A DNA stretch of 28,475 nucleotides, from contig JAJYIC010000002.1 of NCBI GenBank assembly GCA_021790295.1, positions 1-28,475 of the forward strand. The letters run 5' to 3'. A model generated the notes under the pieces. It ran no database searches and was not told the origin of the DNA. It saw only the letters and a program-made list of their open reading frames with translations. The position numbers and the translations under genes are program-made. Position 1 is the first letter of the stretch. Every line of letters starts with the position of its first letter. The stretch comes from Pseudomonadota bacterium. Its GTDB lineage: Bacteria; Pseudomonadota; Alphaproteobacteria; ATCC43930; CGMCC-115725. Shown one piece after another: positions 7,045-14,016 of this stretch.

Positions 7045-8412
7045 ATGGAAGAGAGAGAAAAAAAGCTGCCGCTCGAAGGGCTGCGGATCGTCGACATCAG
7101 CAATATCTTTTCGCTGCCTTACGCTTCGGCCCTTCTTGCCGACCTCGGCGCCGAAGTCATCAAGATCGAGGGCCCGGGGAGGATCGATCTCACCCGCCAA
7201 GGCGGACTTTCCGGCGCCTATCCCGACAACCAGCCGGGGGACGACCCCTGGAACCGGATGAGCACTTTCAATCTTCTCAACCGCGGCAAGAAAGACCTGA
7301 CGCTCGACCTCAGCCGGCCCGAAGGGCGCGAGGTCCTCAAAGACCTGATCAAGATCAGCGACGTCTTGATGGAGAATTTCACGCCTCGGGTCATGCGCAA
7401 CTGGAAGCTCGATTACCCGAATGCGAAAAAGTTGAATGACGACCTGATCATGGTGTCAAACAGCGGCTATGGCCAGGAAGGGCCTTATTCGCAATATCCG
7501 GCTCAGGCCACCACCCAGGAAGCAACCCACGGGCTTGCCGACGCCACCGGGTACGAAGGCGGCGCGCCGTCGAAGGCCGGGCAATCTTTTGTCGATTTCC
7601 TCGCCACCTGGGCTCTCGTCATGGGCACGGCGCTCGCCTTGCGTTACCGGCGCCGTTTCGGCAAAGGGTTGTGGGTCGACGTCGGCATGTACCAGCTCGG
7701 CTGCGCCATGGTCAGCGAACGCATTCTCGACCACGAGGCCAATGGCCGCCGCAGCGAACGCATCGGCAACCGCCATCCTTGGCTTGCCCCCCAGGGCTGC
7801 TACCGCTGCGCCGGAGAGGACCAGTGGTGCGTCCTTTCGGTGCGTGACGAAGAGGAGTGGAAGGCTTTATGCCGGGAAATAGGCCGGCCGGAACTCGAAA
7901 GCGACGAACGCTTTCTTTCGAATGAAGCGCGCATCGCCCACCACGACGAAATCGATGCGGTGATCGGCGCGTGGACGGCCCGTCAAGACAAATTCGCGGT
8001 GATGGAACGCCTCCAGGCGGCCGGCGTTCCCGCAGGCGCGGTCTTCGACGCGCGCGATCTCAATCTCGACCCGCATCTGCGTTCCCGCGGCTTTCTCGAA
8101 ACACTCGACTTCCCTCCCGAGCGCGGCATCGGCAAAAGGCAGATCATCGGCCGGCCTTGGCGCCTCGGCAAGACTCCGCTGCGGGCGCGCGGGCCCGCCC
8201 CGACCTTGGGACAAAACAATCGCGCGATCCTCGAAGGCCTTCTCGGCTACAGCAGGGTGCGGGTCGAAGAGCTCGAAGAGGCAAAGATCATAGCCACGGA
8301 GCCGACAAAGGCGCGCCCTGTCGTTCACCTCGAGATGGACGAGCATGTAAGGCAAGGCCGCCTCTCCTATTGGGACCCCGATTTCAAGGCGCACCTCGAC
8401 AGCGAAGAGTGA
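7045..8412 (+). CDS. Class III CoA-transferase, probable catalytic subunit
   Basis: This 455-residue CaiB/BaiF-family protein is longer than its relatives because of about 40 extra C-terminal residues (ending YWDPDFKAHLDSEE). The ATG at 7045 is preferred because AGGAG lies ten bases upstream (7030-7034); earlier in-frame starts at 7024 (ATG) and 6997 (TTG) give a nonconserved leader. Family blocks include EGLRIVDISNIFSLPYASALL, VLMENFTPRVMRNWKLDY and GKGLWVDVGMYQ. The catalytic aspartate is retained near residue 184 in SFVDFLATWALVMG. It follows the Gln-variant paralogue closely and precedes the acyl-CoA ligase gene by 136 bp to the chosen start. Together the pair would form one two-subunit CoA-transferase, by analogy with BbsEF. 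Confidence 0.9.
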   Translation: MEEREKKLPLEGLRIVDISNIFSLPYASALLADLGAEVIKIEGPGRIDLTRQGGLSGAYPDNQPGDDPWNRMSTFNLLNRGKKDLTLDLSRPEGREVLKDLIKISDVLMENFTPRVMRNWKLDYPNAKKLNDDLIMVSNSGYGQEGPYSQYPAQATTQEATHGLADATGYEGGAPSKAGQSFVDFLATWALVMGTALALRYRRRFGKGLWVDVGMYQLGCAMVSERILDHEANGRRSERIGNRHPWLAPQGCYRCAGEDQWCVLSVRDEEEWKALCREIGRPELESDERFLSNEARIAHHDEIDAVIGAWTARQDKFAVMERLQAAGVPAGAVFDARDLNLDPHLRSRGFLETLDFPPERGIGKRQIIGRPWRLGKTPLRARGPAPTLGQNNRAILEGLLGYSRVRVEELEEAKIIATEPTKARPVVHLEMDEHVRQGRLSYWDPDFKAHLDSEE

Positions 8413-8474
8413 GCGTCTGCGGCCCGCCGCAGGGACAAGAGGGCCGCGGCGCAAGCGGCCGAAAGGCAGCGGGG

Positions 8475-8497
8475 CTCTGCCCGCGACGCGGGCAGAG
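8475..8497 (+). other. Intercistronic hairpin, perfect 10-bp stem
   Basis: CTCTGCCCGC (8475-8484), loop GAC, and GCGGGCAGAG (8488-8497) form a perfect stem between the CoA-transferase pair and the ligase gene. A further inverted repeat (GCGGCCC / GGGCCGC) lies just upstream. No T-tract follows, so it is not a classical terminator. The stem buries part of the purine-rich site in front of the ATG at 8510, which favours the GTG at 8549 as the ligase start. Confidence 0.55.
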
Positions 8498-8548
8498 GAA
8501 GGCGGTAGAATGCGGCAAACGGGTCAAACCCGAGGATCGGAGGCGCCG

Positions 8549-10177
8549 GTGAAGACCACGATCACAAGCATGATTTCTGGGGAAAGGGAACGCGCGATCC
8601 GGCAGGGACGGTTCTGGCCGGACCGTCTCATCACCGACTATCTCGACCGAAACCTCGAAGAGAGGCCGCAAGCTCTCGCCGTCGTCGACGAGAACAGCAT
8701 GACCGGAGAGAGGGATGCCCTCTCTTATGCCGAACTCGGCCGCCGGGTGGATTGTCTGGCGGCAGGTCTTGCCCGGCTCGGCTTGAAGCGCGGCGATGTC
8801 CTCTCCTTTCAGCTTCCGAACTGGTGGCAGTTCACCGCCCTTCACCTAGCGGCGATGAGGCTTGGCGCCATCACCAACCCGTTGATGCCGATTTTTCGCG
8901 AACGCGAGCTTCTTTTCATGCTCTCTCTCGCCGAAACGAAAATCTTTGTCGTGCCGCGCTCCTTCCGCGGTTTCGATTATAGGGCGATGGCCGTGGCGTT
9001 GCGCCCCAAACTTCCGGCCCTGCAGCGCGTTCTCGTCATCGGCGGCGAAGGCGAAGAGGCGTTCGAGTCTCTCCTCGAAGAGCCGGGCGATGTGTCCGGA
9101 TCGCCCGCAACCGCAGACGAAGTGATCCAGGTGCAATTCACTTCGGGCACCACAGGTGAACCGAAAGGGGTGATGCACAGCTCGAACACGCTTATTTCCG
9201 CCCTTACCCCTTATGCCGAGCGTCTCGGCCTTTCTCGATCCGACGTCTTCCTCATGGCATCGCCCATGGCGCATCAGACCGGCTTTATGTACGGTTTGAT
9301 GCTGCCGATCGTTCTCGGGGCAAAGGCCGTCCTTCAGGATATCTGGAGCCCGCAAAAGGCGGCCGATCTCGTCGCCGCGGAGCGCGTCAGCTTTACCATG
9401 GCGGCGACCCCGTTTCTCGCCGACCTCACCGCCGAGGCAGAGCGGCGTCCCGCCGATTTTAGGAGCCTTCGCATCTTTCTTTCCGCCGGCGCCCCGATCC
9501 CGCGCGTTCTCGTGCGCCGCGCCGCCGAGCATCTCGGCGCCGCCATCATCTCGGCCTGGGGCATGACCGAAAACGGCGCCGTCACCACGACAAAGCCCGA
9601 AGACCCTGCCGAAAAGGTGTTCGAGACCGACGGCTGCGCTTTGCCGGGGATGGAGATCCGCATCGTCGATGAAGAACGACGGGTGCTGCCCGCGGGGGTC
9701 GAGGGACGCCTCGAAGTGCGCAGTTGCAGCAATTTCGCCGGTTATCTGAAACGCCCGGAATGGTACACGATCGACGCGCAAGGCTGGTTCGACAGCGGCG
9801 ACCTCGCGCGCATGGATAAAGAGGGATATGTGCGCCTCACCGGCCGCACAAAGGACATCGTCATCCGCGGCGGGGAGAACATCCCGGTGGTCGAGGTCGA
9901 AGGTCTCATCTACCGGCACCCGGCGGTGGCCGAGGCGGCGATCGTCGCCATGCCGGATGCGCGTCTCGGAGAACGCGCCTGCGCCTTTGTCGTCACCCGC
10001 GAAGGCCGCCCGCTTTCCCTTGCCGAACTCTCGGAGTTTCTTTTGGCGCAAAAGATCGCCAAACCCTATCTGCCCGAAAGGCTCGAAATCCTTTCGGCAT
10101 TGCCGAAGACGCCCTCCGGCAAGATCCAGAAATTCCGTTTGCGCGAGATCGCTAAGGAATTCGGCGCGGCCGAGTGA
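8549..10177 (+). CDS. AMP-forming acyl-CoA synthetase, cyclohexanecarboxylate-CoA ligase-like
   Basis: This is an ANL-superfamily enzyme of about 542 residues that activates a carboxylate to acyl-AMP and then acyl-CoA. The phosphate-binding loop FTSGTTGEPKG lies near residues 197-207. The motifs AWGMTENGAVTTT, YTIDAQGWFDSGDLARMD, GRTKDIVIRGGENIPVVEVE and the C-terminal catalytic lysine in TPSGKIQKF are all intact. The N-terminus (RFWPDRLITDYLDR) and overall pattern resemble AliA-type cyclohexanecarboxylate-CoA ligases. The GTG at 8549 has GGAGG five bases upstream and gives the usual family length; the ATG at 8510 is an alternative that adds 13 residues. It is last in the plus-strand operon and converges on the isomerase gene with 139 bp between them. 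Confidence 0.92.
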   Translation: MKTTITSMISGERERAIRQGRFWPDRLITDYLDRNLEERPQALAVVDENSMTGERDALSYAELGRRVDCLAAGLARLGLKRGDVLSFQLPNWWQFTALHLAAMRLGAITNPLMPIFRERELLFMLSLAETKIFVVPRSFRGFDYRAMAVALRPKLPALQRVLVIGGEGEEAFESLLEEPGDVSGSPATADEVIQVQFTSGTTGEPKGVMHSSNTLISALTPYAERLGLSRSDVFLMASPMAHQTGFMYGLMLPIVLGAKAVLQDIWSPQKAADLVAAERVSFTMAATPFLADLTAEAERRPADFRSLRIFLSAGAPIPRVLVRRAAEHLGAAIISAWGMTENGAVTTTKPEDPAEKVFETDGCALPGMEIRIVDEERRVLPAGVEGRLEVRSCSNFAGYLKRPEWYTIDAQGWFDSGDLARMDKEGYVRLTGRTKDIVIRGGENIPVVEVEGLIYRHPAVAEAAIVAMPDARLGERACAFVVTREGRPLSLAELSEFLLAQKIAKPYLPERLEILSALPKTPSGKIQKFRLREIAKEFGAAE

Positions 10178-10316
10178 GGCCCACCGGGAAAAGAGGGCCC
10201 TTCGAATAGGAGGGGCTCGACCCTCTCGCAGATCAAATAGAGAGCGCAGGATGGGGCCATCCGTCCGCCTCGGGCTTTCCCCGCGCGTCTGCCGCGCTTC
10301 CCTCGGATCAGCCTTT

Positions 10317-11156
10317 CTATGCGCTTCCCTTCGACGATTTCCATCCCATCGCCGCGAGCATTTGCGCGGCCCGGCCGAGGTCTTCGTCGGGATCGGCCGA
10401 GATGATTTCGAGAACGACGGGTCCGCGATAGGAAATCTCCTCCAGAACCGGCGGGAGGGCGGCAAAAGGGACAGAGCCCGAGCCGATCGGCCCGTGGCGG
10501 TAACGATCCCGGTTCGTATCGGAGAGATGCAATAGGGAGAGCCGCTTGCCTATCAGACGCAAGGCCTCGGACAGATCCTCGCCGGCGAAATAGCCGTTCG
10601 CGGCGTCATAAACGAGGCCCAAACCGTCGAAGCCATAGCCTTCGAGAACGGCAAGCAAAGAGGCCGCACGCGGCAGGAACGCAAACGGCATGTTCTCGAC
10701 CCAAAGCGCGACGCCGAGCGCTCTTGCCCGCGGCAAAAGCTGATCGAGAGCGGCAAGAAAATGCGGCAGAAGGCGTTCCGGCGGTTCCGGGAATAGGCCG
10801 TTCGCCTTGCCGGGCCCGATGACAACCCCCGGCACTGCGAGATCGGCGGCAAGTTCGACCACCCCGCGCAGGATCGCAACCGTATGAGAGCGCATCTCGC
10901 GCGCCGCCGCGGCGAGATTGAGATCGATGTTCGGCATGTTGAGGGCGATGATGCCGAGGCCCCTTTCGGCAAGGGAGCGGCGCAAGGCCGCTCTTCCCGC
11001 GCCATCGACCTCGCCGGGCCACAGATGGCCCGGATACATCATCACCTCGAAATCGCAAAACCCGCGCCGGGAAAGGCGTTCGAGACATTGCGAGAGCGGA
11101 AGGCTTTGGATGTAGGAATAGGTATTGGCGACAAACGGGCTTTCCGGCCGAGCCAT
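10317..11156 (-). CDS. Sugar phosphate isomerase/epimerase-like TIM-barrel protein
   Basis: This encodes 279 residues from the ATG at 11156 (MARPESPFVANTYSY), preceded by a G-rich site. The open frame further upstream to 11513 overlaps the neighbouring gene and has no family similarity. It shows the AP-endonuclease-2 / xylose-isomerase-like TIM-barrel pattern of metal-ligand segments: GVALWVENMPFAF (Glu), LGLVYDAANGYFAG (Asp), LSLLHLSDTNRDRYRHGPIG (His and Asp) and the terminal VVLEII (Glu). Such enzymes isomerise or epimerise sugars or related hydroxy-ketones using a divalent metal. It is the last gene of a minus-strand run with PrpD-, HMG-CoA-lyase- and MaoC-like enzymes, separated by 119 bp from the gene before it. 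Its substrate here is unknown. Confidence 0.82.
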   Translation of the reverse strand: MARPESPFVANTYSYIQSLPLSQCLERLSRRGFCDFEVMMYPGHLWPGEVDGAGRAALRRSLAERGLGIIALNMPNIDLNLAAAAREMRSHTVAILRGVVELAADLAVPGVVIGPGKANGLFPEPPERLLPHFLAALDQLLPRARALGVALWVENMPFAFLPRAASLLAVLEGYGFDGLGLVYDAANGYFAGEDLSEALRLIGKRLSLLHLSDTNRDRYRHGPIGSGSVPFAALPPVLEEISYRGPVVLEIISADPDEDLGRAAQMLAAMGWKSSKGSA

Positions 11157-11225
11157 AGGCTTTTCCCCCCTTGCCGGCTCGCCGCCTGCGCCCCTTTCCC
11201 CCGCTCGCCTTTGCGCGTCATCCAT

Positions 11226-11269
11226 TTGCGGCGGCGGCGGAAAGACGCTCTGGCCTAAAGCCGCCGCAA
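11226..11269 (-). other. Intercistronic inverted repeat, 10-bp arms
   Basis: TTGCGGCGGC (11226-11235) and GCCGCCGCAA (11260-11269) are perfect inverted repeats with a 24-base loop. They lie just after the stop codon of the 90-residue gene and before the isomerase gene. There is no T-tract, so the structure may stabilise the upstream message or reduce read-through rather than act as an intrinsic terminator. Confidence 0.45.
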
Positions 11270-11275
11270 CGGCCT

Positions 11276-11548
11276 TCAGGCTACCTTCCAGATCTCCCCG
11301 GTTTTGGCGAGATGCCGGATCGGCGTGATGCTTTCGACCTGCCAGCCTTTCTTTTGCAGCCAGGCTTCGAAATCCGCCTGTTTCTGGCCGTGGCATTCCG
11401 CCAGAAGGCGCCCGTCGGCAAGCGCGAAAACAGTGGTGATGGTGGTGCGCGGGTCGGCGCGCCACTCTTTGGTCGCCTTCATTTGCGCGGTGAATTTCGC
11501 GACGTCGTCCCATCCGGGCGCCGTCCCGATCGCAATCCAGCGTCCCAT
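11276..11548 (-). CDS. Conserved-looking small protein of unknown function
   Basis: This 90-residue soluble protein has no signal peptide, membrane segment or cysteine pair. It reads as a compact alpha/beta domain, with TITTVFALADGRLLAECHG in the middle and ADFEAWLQKKGWQVESI followed by TPIRHLAKTGEIWKV at the end. AAGGAG lies five to six bases before the ATG, which supports expression. It sits between the MaoC-type hydratase gene (58 bp upstream) and the TIM-barrel isomerase gene, so it probably shares their operon. I do not recognise the family. A small regulatory or substrate-binding subunit is possible but unsupported. Confidence 0.7.
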   Translation of the reverse strand: MGRWIAIGTAPGWDDVAKFTAQMKATKEWRADPRTTITTVFALADGRLLAECHGQKQADFEAWLQKKGWQVESITPIRHLAKTGEIWKVA

Positions 11549-11606
11549 GATCTCTCCTTTACAAATGCGAGGCGGGCCCTCTCGGAAAGGGCCTCGTCGA
11601 GGTTAT

Positions 11607-12110
11607 TTATGCGCCTTTCGGCGGCACGAACGGATAGGGGATCGGGCGGCCGCCGCGGATCGGCAAAACGATGGTCGCCTTCCCCGGACAGCTTTCGACG
11701 TCGCCGTCGAGCCTCATGCCGACATCGAGATCGACAAAACCAAGCCCTTCCTTTTCGGATTTGCCGGTGGCTTTCGCCCACACGGTGAGGGTGTCGCCCG
11801 GAACGATCATCGCCCGGTGCTGGAACGACACCTTCCACGGCCAGCCGTCGGGAAGACACAAGTCTTTGAGATAGCGCGGCAGGATGCTCTGCTTCCAGGA
11901 TCCCTGCCCGAGGATGTTAGGCAGGCCGTCGTGGTAGACCGCAAAATTCTGGTCGTAATGGATCCGATGCCAGTTTTCTATGGCCGCGCTCCAGCGGAAG
12001 AGATGGGTCGGCGTCATAGGGCCGATGACGAGAGGCGGCAATTCTGCGCCGACGCTCACGTCGTCGTAATAGAGCTGAGCCTTGAAGCGAAGCTCGTCCG
12101 CGCTCACCAT
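11607..12110 (-). CDS. MaoC-type hot-dog hydratase, single domain
   Basis: This encodes 167 residues with one MaoC-like domain. The hydratase-like segment is ENWHRIHYDQNFAVYHDGLP, and HRAMIVPGDTLTVWAKATG is typical of the second half of the fold. Its ATG has an AGGAGG site that overlaps the stop codon region of the FAS1-like gene just upstream (12 bp gap). The close coupling suggests that the two proteins form one heteromeric enoyl-CoA hydratase, as known for split MaoC/FAS1-like pairs. It resembles the first half of the fused protein at 1475-2464. A bulged hairpin (11568-11596) follows in the gap before the next gene. Confidence 0.85.
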   Translation of the reverse strand: MVSADELRFKAQLYYDDVSVGAELPPLVIGPMTPTHLFRWSAAIENWHRIHYDQNFAVYHDGLPNILGQGSWKQSILPRYLKDLCLPDGWPWKVSFQHRAMIVPGDTLTVWAKATGKSEKEGLGFVDLDVGMRLDGDVESCPGKATIVLPIRGGRPIPYPFVPPKGA

Positions 12111-12122
12111 GACTTCTTCCTC

Positions 12123-12707
12123 CTAACGCCTGATGGTCGACGCCCGCAGGATGCAAAGGCGGTCGCCGTCCTGGTTGGTGTAGGTCGTCTCCGTCGTGAT
12201 GACGAGCATCGGGCTGCCGTCCTTGGTGATGTGCCCTTTGATGTCCGCGTAACGCGCTTGCGAATAGATGCGGTCGCCCAATCGCGGGTATTGGTAAAGC
12301 TCGATCTCGTTGCCGGCGTTGAGAATGCGCTTCAACGGCGTCGGCACCGGCGGCAAGGCCCCGGGCCCGCTGTCGCCGCCTTCGCGTACCCCGCCGATGC
12401 CGTCCGACTCCGGGTTTTCGCGAAACGCGCGCGAGATCGGGTCTTCGGCGCCGGCCGGCGTTTTGCGACTCAAATACGAGCAGTAGATCGGCGGCGTCAC
12501 GATCCCGCCGAAGCGCGTCTTCCTGGCAAATTCCTCATCCCAGTAACGCGGATCGGGATCCATGATGGCATTGGTAAAAAGGCGCAAACCCTCGCGCTCG
12601 ATGCCCCAACGGGGGCTTGCTTCGACCCTCTCGGCCGAGGTGCCGATCAACGCCTTTATCTTGTCGGTCAAAGGATTTTCGGCTGCGCCGGTCTTGGCCT
12701 CGCTCAT
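12123..12707 (-). CDS. FAS1-like dehydratase (MaoC N-terminal-type) subunit
   Basis: This 194-residue protein resembles the N-terminal dehydratase-like domain of MaoC/FAS1-type hydratases. Characteristic segments are AIMDPDPRYWDEEFARKTRFGGIVTPPIY near residues 47-75, and LNAGNEIELYQYPRLGDRIYSQARY. The domain lacks an obvious catalytic Asp-His pair, which is usual where this half supplies the substrate-binding fold and a MaoC partner supplies catalysis. The MaoC partner gene begins 12 bp downstream. The ATG at 12707 is preceded by GGGAG. A 90-bp gap with a very strong hairpin separates it from the HMG-CoA-lyase-like gene upstream. It probably hydrates a 2-enoyl-CoA together with its partner. 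Confidence 0.83.
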   Translation of the reverse strand: MSEAKTGAAENPLTDKIKALIGTSAERVEASPRWGIEREGLRLFTNAIMDPDPRYWDEEFARKTRFGGIVTPPIYCSYLSRKTPAGAEDPISRAFRENPESDGIGGVREGGDSGPGALPPVPTPLKRILNAGNEIELYQYPRLGDRIYSQARYADIKGHITKDGSPMLVITTETTYTNQDGDRLCILRASTIRR

Positions 12708-12735
12708 CGGCAGCTCCCTAAGGGTCTCGGACGAT

Positions 12736-12766
12736 GGCGGGCCGGCTTTGCGATCGCCGGCCCGCC
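12736..12766 (-). other. Intercistronic hairpin, perfect 11-bp GC stem
   Basis: GGCGGGCCGGC (12736-12746) and GCCGGCCCGCC (12756-12766) pair perfectly around a nine-base loop. The hairpin lies between the HMG-CoA-lyase-like gene and the FAS1-like gene of the same minus-strand operon. No T-tract follows on either strand. It could tune the relative expression of the two halves of the operon by protecting or partly terminating the transcript. Confidence 0.55.
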
Positions 12767-12797
12767 CACGAAAGCGTCTTCTTCGGGCCTTGGCCCT

Positions 12798-13997
12798 TTA
12801 CTTCGCCGGAACCATGGGCTTGGGGAAGAATTCCTCTTCCCACGGCCAGGCTCCGTTAACCTCGTAAGCGGGCAAGCCACCTTTGACGCGGTCGAGATAC
12901 GGGCTCGTTATCGGCTTGTCCCACGGATAGATGCAGCCTTCATAGGCCTTCGGACCGAGCATGAAGTGTTTTGCCTGCTCGATCGTTTCGACAAAAGGCG
13001 CATTGGCGTCGAACAACTGCTCGCGCCTTGTCGGCCGCGGGCCGGCGCGCGAGACATGACCAAAGGCATAACGGCCGATCATCTTTTCGAGCATCCAGGC
13101 GCATTCGACGAGCTTATTGAGATCGACCCCGGTCTCGATCCCCATGCCTTCGAGCATGTGCATGAAATCCTCGGTCGGCGCCATGCTGGTGGCGCGGCCG
13201 TTGCCGCAATAAGGGCAGCCGCCGATGCCGCCGACGGTGCCTTGAAGGCGCAGCGTGTCCTCGCCGTCGAGCGCCTTGATGGCGGCGTAAGCGGTGGGGA
13301 GCGCCATCCCTCGGGCGTTGTGAAGATGGGCGTTGAAGTCATGGATCTCGGGCCAGCGCTCTTTGACGCGGCCGAAGATCTGCTCGATCTTGAGAGGATG
13401 GCACCAGGCCATCGGGTCGCCGACGCTGACTGCGGTCACCTTGATGCCGACCGCGTCCCACAGCTCGTGCTGCTTTTCGAGAAACTTCATCGTCATATCG
13501 ACGCTGAAGTCGCCGACGAAATTGGAGCCGAAGGTGGCATTGGTTCCGATCCCGGCCGCCTTGGCGCCCTTGGCCACGGCGTTCTCGATGATCTGCGGCC
13601 AACGCGCCATTTCCTGCATCTGCGAGCGGTTGGTGTTGCGGCGCACGAAGACGTCGCATTGGTGGACAAATAGCCGCGGCACCCCGCTTCCGCGCTCGAT
13701 CGTGAGCGGCGGCGCGTATTGCTTGGCGCGCTCGACGCCTTTCTCGTTGAGGGCGAGAGCGGTGTATTTGACGCCTGGCTTCGGGTGGAACTTCTGCACG
13801 ATCTCGTCGATCCGAGCCATTTGCGGCGTGTATTTCGGACTGACGAAAGAGCCGACGACGATTTCCTCGAGACCGGTTTCGGAAAGGGCGTCCAAAAGCT
13901 CGACCTTGGCGTCGACCGGGATGTTGGCATCCTCGATCTGCATGCCCTCGCGCATCACCTCTTCGGTATAGACGATCTTGGGATATCGACCAGCCAT
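12798..13997 (-). CDS. HMG-CoA lyase-like aldolase (pyruvate carboxyltransferase family)
   Basis: This 399-residue TIM-barrel protein belongs to the HMGL-like family, whose members cleave or form C-C bonds next to a tertiary hydroxyl using a divalent metal. The N-terminal catalytic arginine is in VMREGMQ (Arg16; the neighbouring Asp of HMG-CoA lyase is Glu17 here). The metal-binding pair is His224/His226 in NAHLHNARGMAL. The loop cysteine is Cys261 in VGGIGGCPYCGNGR, followed by EDFMHMLEGMGIETGVDL, which is close to the HMG-CoA lyase signature. At about 400 residues it is longer than HMG-CoA lyases (about 300) because of a C-terminal extension. AAGGAG precedes the ATG. It follows the PrpD-like gene by 19 bp. 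It probably cleaves a 3-hydroxy-3-substituted acyl-CoA, but the substrate is unknown. Confidence 0.85.
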   Translation of the reverse strand: MAGRYPKIVYTEEVMREGMQIEDANIPVDAKVELLDALSETGLEEIVVGSFVSPKYTPQMARIDEIVQKFHPKPGVKYTALALNEKGVERAKQYAPPLTIERGSGVPRLFVHQCDVFVRRNTNRSQMQEMARWPQIIENAVAKGAKAAGIGTNATFGSNFVGDFSVDMTMKFLEKQHELWDAVGIKVTAVSVGDPMAWCHPLKIEQIFGRVKERWPEIHDFNAHLHNARGMALPTAYAAIKALDGEDTLRLQGTVGGIGGCPYCGNGRATSMAPTEDFMHMLEGMGIETGVDLNKLVECAWMLEKMIGRYAFGHVSRAGPRPTRREQLFDANAPFVETIEQAKHFMLGPKAYEGCIYPWDKPITSPYLDRVKGGLPAYEVNGAWPWEEEFFPKPMVPAK

Positions 13998-14016
13998 GGC
14001 ACTTCTCCTTGTTCGA

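Noticed and set aside
8510..8548. ATG at 8510 as the ligase start.
   Set aside because: Its ribosome site is partly buried in a hairpin stem and the 13 added residues are not conserved-looking; kept only as an alternative.
11304..13673. A very long plus-strand open frame (789 codons) opposite the isomerase, MaoC and HMG-CoA-lyase-like genes.
   Set aside because: It runs antisense to several genes with clear families and ribosome sites, has no family motif, and is Arg/Ala/His-rich as expected for the complement of GC-rich coding DNA.
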